NCBI GenBank assembly: GCA_944393665.1
Contig: CALYAX010000013.1
Location: 1-45,223, forward strand
DNA: 45,223 nt
Direction: 5' to 3'
DNA from: an uncultured Alphaproteobacteria bacterium
GTDB taxonomy: Bacteria > Pseudomonadota > Alphaproteobacteria > RF32 > CAG-239
The notes beneath the pieces are model-generated. The model ran no database searches. It was not told the origin of the DNA and saw only the letters and a list, made by a program, of their open reading frames with translations. Position numbers and translations under genes: made by a program. Shown here piece by piece: positions 35,540 to 43,612 of this stretch. The stretch's first letter is position 1; each line of letters starts with the position of its first letter.

Positions 35540-35826
35540 TGTTTACATGGATTTTGCTGGCGATTTTAGTAGCCGCCCTGTTTGGCGTTATCAATCTTGA
35601 CCAGGTTCGCGAATGGACCGTTCAAAAAAGCCGCGAGGCCTGGCCGCATATTGAATCATTTTTCCACCGTGTCGGTGAAAAAATGGGCAGTGCCAAAGCC
35701 AAAGTCGAAAACACCAAAGAAAATCTGGGCGACAAGTTTGATGAAGTAAAAAATAAAACCGAAGACTTTGCTCAGGAAATGAAAGACAAATACAACGAAG
35801 GCAAAGATAATAACGATAACAATTAA
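35539..35826 (+). CDS. Small membrane-anchored amphipathic-helix protein, 95 aa
   Basis: One N-terminal hydrophobic segment (about residues 4-20, FTWILLAILVAALFGVI) followed by long charged amphipathic helices (VGEKMGSAKAKVENTKEN, then EDFAQEMKDKYNEGK), similar in layout to YtxH/apolipoprotein-like proteins. No family is certain. Its start overlaps the nagZ stop and AAAGGAGA precedes it, so it is the last gene of the envelope operon; a terminator follows. Confidence 0.65.
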   Translation: MFTWILLAILVAALFGVINLDQVREWTVQKSREAWPHIESFFHRVGEKMGSAKAKVENTKENLGDKFDEVKNKTEDFAQEMKDKYNEGKDNNDNN

Positions 35827-35845
35827 CCAGTCATTTGCAGTCCTC

Positions 35846-35874
35846 TCCCCCGGCAGAAATCCGGGGGATTTTTT
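35846..35874 (+). terminator. Intrinsic terminator of the SPOR-nagZ operon
   Basis: TCCCCCGG (35846-35853) pairs with CCGGGGGA (35861-35868) around a 7-nt loop, then six T residues. Confidence 0.9.
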
Positions 35875-35972
35875 ATAGCTTCTTTTCCTGCAGTGCCACG
35901 CTTTGGAAAACACCGCACAATTTCCCCACCCGTCAAAGACAAGAGATTTTTTTCACATGAAATCAAAAAGCT

Positions 35973-36001
35973 ATGGCATTTTAAATTTCCTGTGTTATAA
36001 T
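35973..36001 (+). promoter_or_regulatory. Sigma70-like promoter for the gene at 36049
   Basis: TATAAT (35996-36001) is preceded by ATGGCA (35973-35978, four of six consensus -35 bases) with a 17-bp spacer. Confidence 0.55.
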
Positions 36002-36048
36002 TTAAATAAGGTTGAAGAATTACAGCCTGTTTCCGATGGAGAAAACAT

Positions 36049-36471
36049 ATGAGTATTGCCCCTGCCAGAAGAGTAAGCAGCTCACCAGCCACCGCCCGTT
36101 CAACGCGAAATTACAGCGCCGGACAAAGTGAGCAGTTTGTCGAAAATATTGATACGACCAACAATATCCTGGTTCGTGATGATCCTAATCATGAACACCA
36201 TCAGCCGCGTCAAAATTATCAGCAGCCCGAACCGGAAGAAAAATCCGGATTTACGCCGTCTGCCGGCTATATAAACAACACTCTTGAGGCTCTGGCCGCC
36301 AGCGGTGTCTTTGAAGAAGATACCGGCCCCAGCAATTCCTCTAAAGTTAATGTTTACGGCAGCAACCAGTCGATTATAAAAGATGAAGAACTTGAACGCA
36401 CTGGGCGCCGGTATCTGAAACATTTTTATGAAAAAAATATTCCGGTAGAAGAAGTTGATGAATTGATTTAA
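36049..36471 (+). CDS. Hypothetical protein, 140 aa
   Basis: No family was recognised. The N-terminal half is polar and low in hydrophobicity (Ser, Asn, Gln, Pro, His rich), probably disordered; the C-terminal half is more helical and acidic (ELERTGRRYLKHFYEKNIP). No signal peptide or membrane segment. GGAGAAAA precedes the ATG, and a promoter and terminator flank it, so it is monocistronic. Confidence 0.65.
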   Translation: MSIAPARRVSSSPATARSTRNYSAGQSEQFVENIDTTNNILVRDDPNHEHHQPRQNYQQPEPEEKSGFTPSAGYINNTLEALAASGVFEEDTGPSNSSKVNVYGSNQSIIKDEELERTGRRYLKHFYEKNIPVEEVDELI

Positions 36472-36477
36472 ACAACA

Positions 36478-36505
36478 AAAATCCTCCGTTTCAAAGGAGG
36501 ATTTT
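36478..36505. terminator. Bidirectional intrinsic terminator
   Basis: AAAATCCTCC (36478-36487) pairs with GGAGGATTTT (36496-36505) between the convergent genes at 36049 and 36523. Confidence 0.85.
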
Positions 36506-36522
36506 CAAGAGCAACTCCGGAT

Positions 36523-36789
36523 TTAATTTGCAACTCCGGTCGGATTTACTGACGGACCGGTAGTTGAGGCCGCCGGCGGTGTCGCATTGCGGTTTTTAGC
36601 TGAATCAACGGCATTATCAATAGCATTGCCGGCATCTTTGGCAATCTGCTCAGCTCCGGCATCAACCTGATTGACAACCGAACCGACCGTGGTCTGTTTG
36701 TCAATGGTGCCGTCATAAATCCCCTTGCCGACCAAATAGATAACAATAATCAAAATCAAATAAAAAAGATATTTCAAGAATGTCCCCAT
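36523..36789 (-). CDS. Small membrane protein with low-complexity tail, 88 aa
   Basis: One TM segment (about residues 5-23, KYLFYLILIIVIYLVGKG) followed by an Ala/Asp/Asn/Gln-rich helix (DAGAEQIAKDAGNAIDNA) and a Pro/Thr/Ser-rich end. No family was recognised. AAGGAGAAAG precedes the ATG. Confidence 0.6.
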   Translation of the reverse strand: MGTFLKYLFYLILIIVIYLVGKGIYDGTIDKQTTVGSVVNQVDAGAEQIAKDAGNAIDNAVDSAKNRNATPPAASTTGPSVNPTGVAN

Positions 36790-36865
36790 AGCACTTTCTC
36801 CTTAAAGCTGTTGCTGCAAGAGAGATAATATTAGAAAATCCGCTTTCAAGTGCCACCACTAAAAC

Positions 36866-36900
36866 AAAAAACATCCTGCGGTCTAAAGCAGGATGTTTTT
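36866..36900 (-). terminator. Intrinsic terminator downstream of the TPR gene
   Basis: ACATCCTGC (36871-36879) pairs with GCAGGATGT (36888-36896), with A/T tracts on both sides. It lies in the 253-bp gap 36790-37042, which holds no recognised gene; only a T-rich 3' flank is seen otherwise. Confidence 0.8.
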
Positions 36901-37042
36901 CTCCAATCAATTAGGACGTCGACAGGTAGACAACATTTTCTTTCAAAAGAAAAAATACTTCTTATCTTCCCCTTTTGTATATTCCCCCTCAGATATCTTC
37001 TTTCCTGCACGTACCAATAAAGTTTTTCAAATGTTTTATAAA

Positions 37043-38047
37043 TTACAAAACACTGTCGCCAACGGGAGCTTCCGCCGGGGTTTCGGCAGGAGCCGGAGCA
37101 GCACTTGCCGGAGCTTCTGACGGTGGCACCAGTGCCTGCAAGGTTCCGATGGCTTTCTTGCGTTTCAGTTTATTGACAAACTTCATAGACCGCTGGGCAT
37201 CCCACTTCTTTTTGCCTTCTTCGCGTTGGAAAATCTGCTGGTAAACCTCAATTGCCTGATCAAATTCCGACAATTTGGTTAAACAACTGGCTAAACCATC
37301 GTACAATTTGTGATGATAGCGGTTGCCGATAATCAGCTGCGCCTTTTTGTAACACTTGAGCGCATCGCCGAATTTCATCATTTTTTGATATACAAAGCCG
37401 ATACTGATCCAAGCCTGAATCTCTCTGCTGTCAATGTTCAGAATCTTGGTAAAACATTTAATCGCCGAAGCGTTGTCACCCATCAGCTGATAGGTAACGC
37501 CGACTCCGTTCCATGCTTTAATGTTATTTTTATCGGCGGACAGAACTTTTTTGAAGAATGAGATCGCCCGGTCGTATTGTTTAAGTTTCTGCAGGGTAAC
37601 CGCAACGCTCAACAGCGTCTGGGCATGTTTATTGTCAATCTTCATGGCTTCTTCAAGCACATCAAGCGCCTCCTTGTAGGAGAACATATGCTGCAGGGCA
37701 ATCGCTTTCCCGTTCAAAGCTTCAAGCGAGGTTTTATCAATGGCAACGGCCTCGTTGAAACAGGCAATCGCGTCTTTATACAAACCGCGCATACTTAAAG
37801 TCACACCTTTGTTGTTCAAAACTTCAACCGAGGTGGGATTAAGCTCCAGCGCTTTGTCAAAACATTCTACCGCTTCGGTATACTTGCTGAGCTTTTGGAA
37901 CGCAAAACCTTTGGAATTTAAGGCCTTCCATGAGCCGGGCTGTTCGGCAATCGCAGCGTCAAACTGTTCGATTGCTTCTTTATACATTCCCTGATCGAGT
38001 AATTCTTGCCCTCTTTTATATGAACTGTTATCGTTTGATTTGACCAT
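37043..38047 (-). CDS. TPR-repeat protein, 334 aa
   Basis: At least seven tetratricopeptide repeats run from about residue 9 to 270 (units such as KALNSKGFAFQKLSKYTEAV and EVLNNKGVTLSMRGLYKDAI), a protein-binding scaffold. A Lys-rich segment then an Ala/Pro-rich tail (APASAAPAPAETPAEAP) follow. No signal peptide. ATG 38047 is chosen; the frame continues upstream only to a TTG. It follows the DUF58 gene on the same strand (87 nt), so it may be part of the TPR-MoxR-DUF58 set. Confidence 0.8.
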   Translation of the reverse strand: MVKSNDNSSYKRGQELLDQGMYKEAIEQFDAAIAEQPGSWKALNSKGFAFQKLSKYTEAVECFDKALELNPTSVEVLNNKGVTLSMRGLYKDAIACFNEAVAIDKTSLEALNGKAIALQHMFSYKEALDVLEEAMKIDNKHAQTLLSVAVTLQKLKQYDRAISFFKKVLSADKNNIKAWNGVGVTYQLMGDNASAIKCFTKILNIDSREIQAWISIGFVYQKMMKFGDALKCYKKAQLIIGNRYHHKLYDGLASCLTKLSEFDQAIEVYQQIFQREEGKKKWDAQRSMKFVNKLKRKKAIGTLQALVPPSEAPASAAPAPAETPAEAPVGDSVL

Positions 38048-38133
38048 TTTTCTTCTCTTCTTCAATTATAAGTTACAAAATAATTACTGCATAAAATTAG
38101 CACCTTTCGATTTTTTTGTCAAGTTTCTCGATA

Positions 38134-39072
38134 CTAGATTTTTATTTTTTTTGCAAACTCAGTATCAGTGCGGATTTCGCTGAGCTGACACCCGAAACGG
38201 CGGCAGAAATTTTTGAGCTTTTGCCGTTTTTCGGCAAAATAATTTTGATAATCCTGACGGTAAACCTTGGCTCCGCTGTCAAAAACCAGCCTCTTGCCGC
38301 CGTATTCCGCCAGATATTCCCCTGCTCTCGGCGCCACTTCTTCCAAAACATCAAAAATATCAAATAAATACAACCGTGTTTTTTTGGCTAAAGAAGCCAG
38401 CTGCCGCTGCAAAGCATCGTCAAAACCGTTAAAATCGCTCAAAATAAAAACGGTCGCCTGATTTTTGACGGTGCGCTCCAATTGCTGAAATGACCGCACA
38501 TACTGAGGCCGAAGATTTTTTTTATCTTCTAAAACCGCCTGGGACATCTCGGCAATTTTTTTCAAAACCGCCATCAGCTGGGCGCGGCTGTTATTTGGTT
38601 TAAATACCAGCGACTCGGCACCGTCAAAAATCACGCAGCCGAAACGGTCTTTATTTTCCAGGGCCATCCAGCCCAGCAAAGCCGCCAGCTTAGCCGCTGC
38701 CACGGATTTCAACTCCCGCCGGGTGCCAAATCTCATCGGCGCTGATAAATCCAGCCAGACATAAATCTCGCGGTCTTTTTCCTCGGCATACAGCTTGGTA
38801 TAAGGCGTATCCTTGCGGGCAGTCACCCGCCAGTCAATATCGCGCACATCATCGCCAAAAGTATAACTGCGGATTTCTTCCAGCTCCATCCCCCTCCCCT
38901 TAAAGGCCGACTTAATATCCCCGGCTTGTTTGGAAAATGTTTTAAGCTGGTTAACGCTCCTCAGATAGGGAACATAGCGCCGCATGGCAATCAGTTCTTC
39001 CAAAGAGGCATACAACCCGTTTCCCCCGGTCGTCTCCTTAGTTTTTTTAAACCATTTTTTCAGCGCTATCAT
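38134..39072 (-). CDS. DUF58 (vWA-like) protein
   Basis: A 312-residue DUF58 protein: the family signature RSYTFGDDVRDIDWRVTARK is followed by a vWA-like Rossmann region with DLSAPMRFGTRRELK carrying a MIDAS-type start DxSxxM. DUF58 proteins usually act with a MoxR ATPase, which is encoded 123 nt upstream here. No transmembrane segment is evident. The function in the cell is not established; chaperone-like complex assembly or metal-ion handling is inferred from the family. Confidence 0.85.
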   Translation of the reverse strand: MIALKKWFKKTKETTGGNGLYASLEELIAMRRYVPYLRSVNQLKTFSKQAGDIKSAFKGRGMELEEIRSYTFGDDVRDIDWRVTARKDTPYTKLYAEEKDREIYVWLDLSAPMRFGTRRELKSVAAAKLAALLGWMALENKDRFGCVIFDGAESLVFKPNNSRAQLMAVLKKIAEMSQAVLEDKKNLRPQYVRSFQQLERTVKNQATVFILSDFNGFDDALQRQLASLAKKTRLYLFDIFDVLEEVAPRAGEYLAEYGGKRLVFDSGAKVYRQDYQNYFAEKRQKLKNFCRRFGCQLSEIRTDTEFAKKIKI

Positions 39073-39195
39073 TGTTTAACCTCTAATACTTTGTCTTTGA
39101 TAAAATAGCTTGCCGCGCCGCGGCTTTAAAGCGGCATGAGCCTAAAAGAACATGAACGGCAAAGACACAAGCATGAAACTGTTTTTCAAAAACTC

Positions 39196-40188
39196 TTAAG
39201 GCAAAGGAACCAGCTTTAACAGCTTTGCAATAACCATATCCGTGGTTACCCCTTCAGCCTGTGCTTCAAACGACAAAATAATCCGGTGCCGCAGAATATC
39301 AAAAACAACGGCCTGAATATCATCGGGCGTCACAAAATCTTTTTCACTCAGCCACGCATGGATTTTAGCACAGCGGTCCAGCGCCAGCGTTGCCCGCGGA
39401 CTGGCTCCGTACATCACATAACCGGCCATTTTGGCATCATATTTTTCAGGATGCCGGGTAGCCATAACCAACTGCACCAGATATTCTTCAACCGCCTCGC
39501 TCATATGAACCCGCAATGTTTCCTGCCGGGCCGCCAGCACATCTTCAATATTCAGCGGTTCCAATGTCTGCCCGCTTTTAGTCCAGCAGCTGTCATCTTC
39601 TCCGCAGGCCCGCTCATATTCCTGACGGACCAGACGCAGGATTTTCTTCTCGGTTTCGGCTTCCGGCTGGTCAATTTTTATATACATCAAAAAACGGTCC
39701 AGCTGGGCTTCCGGCAGATTATAGGTCCCTTCATGCTCAATCGGGTTTTGTGTTGCCATCACCATAAACAGATCCGGCAGCTTATAACGCTGCCCGCCCA
39801 CGCTGACCTGGCGTTCGGCCATTGCTTCAAGCAGCGCCGACTGCACTTTCGCCGGGGCACGGTTGATTTCGTCAGCCAGAATCAGATTGGCAAAAATAGG
39901 CCCTTTGCGAAATTCAAATTTACCTTCCGCCGCCACATAAATTTCGCTTCCGGTAATATCCGACGGCAGCAGGTCCGGCGTAAACTGGATGCGGTTATAT
40001 TTGGCCTTAATCGCCGAAGCCAGCGTCTTAATCGCTTTTGTCTTTGCCAGGCCCGGAGCGCCTTCAACCAGCGCATTGCCATCTGCCAGCAGCGTAATAA
40101 TCAGTTTGTTGACCAACTCTTCCTGGCCGACAATCTGGCTGTCCATATATTTTTTCAGTCCGATGATTTTATTTCTGATCTCTGACAT
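39196..40188 (-). CDS. MoxR family AAA+ ATPase
   Basis: A 330-residue AAA+ chaperone-like ATPase. Walker A GAPGLAKT is at residues 43-50, Walker B LILADEINRAPAK near 107-118, sensor-1 MATQNPIEHEGTY follows, and a C-terminal lid domain is present. MoxR proteins remodel or activate vWA-type partners, and the DUF58 gene next to it is the likely partner. AAAGGA precedes the ATG; the gene starts 13 nt after the TPR gene's stop. Confidence 0.93.
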   Translation of the reverse strand: MSEIRNKIIGLKKYMDSQIVGQEELVNKLIITLLADGNALVEGAPGLAKTKAIKTLASAIKAKYNRIQFTPDLLPSDITGSEIYVAAEGKFEFRKGPIFANLILADEINRAPAKVQSALLEAMAERQVSVGGQRYKLPDLFMVMATQNPIEHEGTYNLPEAQLDRFLMYIKIDQPEAETEKKILRLVRQEYERACGEDDSCWTKSGQTLEPLNIEDVLAARQETLRVHMSEAVEEYLVQLVMATRHPEKYDAKMAGYVMYGASPRATLALDRCAKIHAWLSEKDFVTPDDIQAVVFDILRHRIILSFEAQAEGVTTDMVIAKLLKLVPLP

Positions 40189-40201
40189 GTTTTTCCTTTC
40201 C

Positions 40202-41143
40202 TTAGCAGCCGCCGATACGGTTTAAGAAATTATAATATTCGTCAAGCACCGCGTGCTTCATGGTTTCATTGCCCATAAAGTCAAACAGCTCAATCGAGCG
40301 CTTGTAATGGGCTTTTGCCCGTTCAAAATCCCCGCTGTCTTTGTCAAAAGCTTCTACCCTGGCCAGATACAGCAGCGATTCGGCCTCGGCATAATGATGC
40401 GAAACCTTGCCATATAAATAGACCGACTTCATCAGCGCCTTACGGGCATTGTTAATATCACGGATAATATAGCGCAGGCAGCCGATTGCCGACAGGGCTG
40501 AAGCCTCGCCGAGCAAATCACCGTTTTCACGGTACAAATCGCGGCAGCGCTCCAGAACTTCATGCGCCCGGTCATAATTTTTATTCTTCATCTCGATTCG
40601 TGCAATTGCCCGCAACGTTGAAGCTTCTTTGAGAGAAATTCCGTCGTCGCGGAACAACTCCGCCGCCTTTTGATAAGCCTTCAGCGCCGCCTCGTCATTA
40701 TTTTCCAGCAAAGACATATAGGCCTCATGGTCATAAGCCTCGCCAAGCAGATCGCGGTTGTCAATGGCCCCCAGAACCTCTTTGGCCTTTTTGATAATTT
40801 GCCGGGCCTTAAGCAGCTGCCCGCGCGAGGTTTCCAGTTTTGCCAGCTTAATCAGCGCCTCGCCGTAAGTATTTTGGGCATAATCGGCATCGCGCACCAG
40901 CTCTACGGCCGCCGACAAAGCTTTTTCCGCTTTGTCATAATTATCCAGCGACAGCTGAAGTTCGCCCAGTCTTGACAAGGCAAAGGCCTCGCCTTCGGCA
41001 TCGTCATTGTCATGATAAAGTTTTGCAGCTTTCTGATAGCTTAAATCAGCTTCCTCATACTGGCCGCTGTGCCAAAAATCATCGCCCTCCTGAAACACTT
41101 TCGAGGCTTCGGTCACAAATTTTCCCTGACTTGTCCGCGGCAT
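40202..41143 (-). CDS. TPR-repeat protein, 313 aa
   Basis: Tetratricopeptide-type repeats cover residues about 12-300 (for example SGQYEEADLSYQKAAKLY, DNYDKAEKALSAAVELV, NNARKALMKSVYLYGK). No signal peptide or membrane segment, so it is probably a cytoplasmic scaffold. AAAGGAG precedes the ATG. It is the first gene of the apparent operon with the MoxR ATPase 13 nt downstream. Confidence 0.8.
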   Translation of the reverse strand: MPRTSQGKFVTEASKVFQEGDDFWHSGQYEEADLSYQKAAKLYHDNDDAEGEAFALSRLGELQLSLDNYDKAEKALSAAVELVRDADYAQNTYGEALIKLAKLETSRGQLLKARQIIKKAKEVLGAIDNRDLLGEAYDHEAYMSLLENNDEAALKAYQKAAELFRDDGISLKEASTLRAIARIEMKNKNYDRAHEVLERCRDLYRENGDLLGEASALSAIGCLRYIIRDINNARKALMKSVYLYGKVSHHYAEAESLLYLARVEAFDKDSGDFERAKAHYKRSIELFDFMGNETMKHAVLDEYYNFLNRIGGC

Positions 41144-41154
41144 TGAATTGCTCC

Positions 41155-41183
41155 TTTACAGTCGTTCCACAATAATGTATATA
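41155..41183 (+). promoter_or_regulatory. Sigma70-like promoter of the helicase gene
   Basis: TTTACA (41155-41160) and TATATA (41178-41183) have a 17-bp spacer, five of six consensus bases each. It overlaps the ribosome binding site region of the divergent TPR gene. Confidence 0.65.
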
Positions 41184-41219
41184 TAGGTCAAACCGAGATA
41201 AAAAACAAGAAGATTAGCG

Positions 41220-43541
41220 ATGAATGATATATTTGATTTGAGCGAGCCCGAGGCAGCTCCCACATTTGACAACGCCTCGGCGCTGATGCCGTCCTGTGCA
41301 TGGCTCGATATGCTCAACCCCGAACAGCTTGATGCGGTAAAAACCACGCAGGGACCGGTTTTAGTCCTTTCCGGAGCCGGTACCGGCAAAACCAAAGTGC
41401 TGACCACCCGGCTGGCTTATATTCTTTCCCAACATCTGGCTAATCCCTGGGAATGCCTGGTCGTCACTTTTACCAACCGCGCCGCCCGCGAAATGAAAGA
41501 ACGTGTGGAAGGCATGATTGGCGAAGTTGCCAATTCTGTCTGGCTCGGCACTTTTCACTCGGTTTGTGTCAAAATCCTCCGCAGCCATGCCGAGCTGGTC
41601 GGCCTTTCCTCCAATTTTACGATTTTAGGCGAAGACGACCAAAAACGCGTCATCAAACAAATCCTCGAAGCTCAGGGCATTGATACCCAGAAATACCCGC
41701 CGCAGGCTATTCTTGATAAAATCGGCCGTTGGAAAGACAAAGGCCTCAGCGTGGATAAAATAGGCGAAGACTTCAAAGAAAATATTGTTACCAATGTCTA
41801 CAAACTGTATCAGGCGCGCCTGCTGGAATTAAACTGTGTCGACTTCGGCGATATCATCTTGTATGCCCTCACAATTTTGATGAGCAATCCTGACGTTCTG
41901 GAAAAGTACCAGAACCGTTTTAAATACATCATGGTCGACGAGTATCAGGACACCAACGTCAGCCAGTATATGCTCATCCGCCTGCTCTGCCAGAAATACC
42001 GCAACCTGTGCTGCGTCGGCGATGACGACCAGTCAATTTATTCCTGGCGCGGGGCAGAGATTGAAAACATCCTCCGCTTTAATAAAGATTTTGATGACGC
42101 TAAAACTATCCGTCTTGAGCGCAACTACCGTTCAACCGCCAATATTCTGGCTGCCGCTTCCTGCCTTATCAGCCATAACCAGGGGCGCCTCGGAAAGACC
42201 CTGAAAGTGGCGGAAAATTCTCCCGCCAATCAGGCTGATAATTGCAAAATCAAAGTTGTCAGCACCTATAACGGTGATGAAGAGGCCCAGTATGTGGTTG
42301 ATGAAATCGAAAGCCTGATACGCGACCGTTTTGATTATTCGCAAATGGCGGTTTTGGTGCGCACTGCCGCGCAAACCCGTTCGTTTGAAGAAAAATTTAT
42401 CGCCGCCGCCATTCCTTATCAGGTTATCGGCGGTCTCAAATTCTATGAACGCGCTGAAATCCGCGATGCCCTGGCTTATTTCCGGGTCATTTTGCAACCT
42501 CATGACGATCTGGCCCTTGAACGGATCATCAATAAACCCGCCCGCGGTATCGGAGCCAAATCAATTGAAAAATTTCAGGATTATGCCCGCAGTCATCACA
42601 TTTCCATGTTTACGGCTATTGAACAAATGCTTGCTGAAGGCCTGATCAGCGGAAAGTCCAAAAACGCTCTGTCAACCCTGATGAGCGCTTTTGCCGAATG
42701 GCGCCATGCCCTGAATGCCATCACCCCTGATGATCTGGCCAGCCAGGTCTTGGAAGATTCCGGTTATATCGATATGCTTAAAATGGATAAATCGGTCGAA
42801 GCTCCCGGACGCCTTGAAAACCTCAAAGAGTTAATCAGCGTGATGGGCGACACCGACAATTACCCCTCGTTGGCAGACTTTATGGAACACGTCAGCCTGG
42901 TAATGGACAATGACAATATCACCGACCCCAACAAAGTAAAATTGATTACCCTGCATTCTGCCAAGGGCCTGGAATTTGATGTTGTTTTCCTGCCCGGCTG
43001 GGAAGAAGGACTGTTTCCTCACCAGCGCGCGATGGATGAAGGCGGAACTGAAGCCCTGGAGGAAGAACGCCGCCTCGCCTATGTGGCAATCACCCGCGCC
43101 CGCCAGAAACTTTATATCCTCATGGCTCACAACCGCCGGGTTTACGGACAATGGCAGAATAATCTGCCCTCGCGGTTTATTAATGAATTACCGCCGGCTA
43201 ATATTGAAATCTGTAATAAATGTACTAACTTTTACACAGAAAACCGTAATAATTATAATTCTGGCTGGAATAATAAATTTAAACCGCATAATTATACAGG
43301 TAAACACAATTGGAACAATAACGATGATGAGGTGACCTACGATGACGACAGTCGTTATAGCTATACCCGCAGTCATGCTTCTGATCGCGCTGCTTATTCA
43401 AATATAATCGGAACCCGGGTTCATCACGATACTTTCGGCTATGGCAAAATTGTTGCCGCCGAAGGCAATAAACTGGAAGTGTTCTTCGATGATTACGGCC
43501 GCAAAAAACTAATGGCTTCCTACGTCAATAAAGTCGATTAA
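41220..43541 (+). CDS. UvrD/PcrA/Rep-type superfamily 1 DNA helicase
   Basis: A 773-residue 3'-to-5' helicase for repair and removal of replication blocks. Walker A is GAGTGKT (52-58), then VTFTNRAAREMKERV, Walker B DEYQDTN, GDDDQSIYSWRGA (motif III) and VAITRARQKLYI (motif VI). The C-terminus carries an Asn/Tyr-rich linker and a PcrA-type Tudor-like domain (GTRVHHDTFGYGKIVA...). Length and end domain favour UvrD/PcrA over Rep. Weak ribosome binding site (AAGAAG). Confidence 0.92.
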   Translation: MNDIFDLSEPEAAPTFDNASALMPSCAWLDMLNPEQLDAVKTTQGPVLVLSGAGTGKTKVLTTRLAYILSQHLANPWECLVVTFTNRAAREMKERVEGMIGEVANSVWLGTFHSVCVKILRSHAELVGLSSNFTILGEDDQKRVIKQILEAQGIDTQKYPPQAILDKIGRWKDKGLSVDKIGEDFKENIVTNVYKLYQARLLELNCVDFGDIILYALTILMSNPDVLEKYQNRFKYIMVDEYQDTNVSQYMLIRLLCQKYRNLCCVGDDDQSIYSWRGAEIENILRFNKDFDDAKTIRLERNYRSTANILAAASCLISHNQGRLGKTLKVAENSPANQADNCKIKVVSTYNGDEEAQYVVDEIESLIRDRFDYSQMAVLVRTAAQTRSFEEKFIAAAIPYQVIGGLKFYERAEIRDALAYFRVILQPHDDLALERIINKPARGIGAKSIEKFQDYARSHHISMFTAIEQMLAEGLISGKSKNALSTLMSAFAEWRHALNAITPDDLASQVLEDSGYIDMLKMDKSVEAPGRLENLKELISVMGDTDNYPSLADFMEHVSLVMDNDNITDPNKVKLITLHSAKGLEFDVVFLPGWEEGLFPHQRAMDEGGTEALEEERRLAYVAITRARQKLYILMAHNRRVYGQWQNNLPSRFINELPPANIEICNKCTNFYTENRNNYNSGWNNKFKPHNYTGKHNWNNNDDEVTYDDDSRYSYTRSHASDRAAYSNIIGTRVHHDTFGYGKIVAAEGNKLEVFFDDYGRKKLMASYVNKVD

Positions 43542-43559
43542 AATACTCCGGATAATTCA

Positions 43560-43589
43560 GAACTGTTCCTCCTCCCAAAGGAACAGTTC
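43560..43589. terminator. Hairpin between helicase and right-end Cys-rich gene
   Basis: GAACTGTTCC (43560-43569) pairs exactly with GGAACAGTTC (43580-43589), loop 10 nt, no T run. It lies between two convergent genes and resembles the hairpin after the Cys-rich gene at 13993. Confidence 0.5.
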
Positions 43590-43612
43590 CGAACACCGAA
43601 AGTTTCATCTGC

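Noticed and set aside
35539..35826. Small gene after nagZ as tatA
   Set aside because: A tat cluster can follow nagZ in alphaproteobacteria, but this protein lacks the TatA FGPKKLP-type hinge and has different amphipathic helices.
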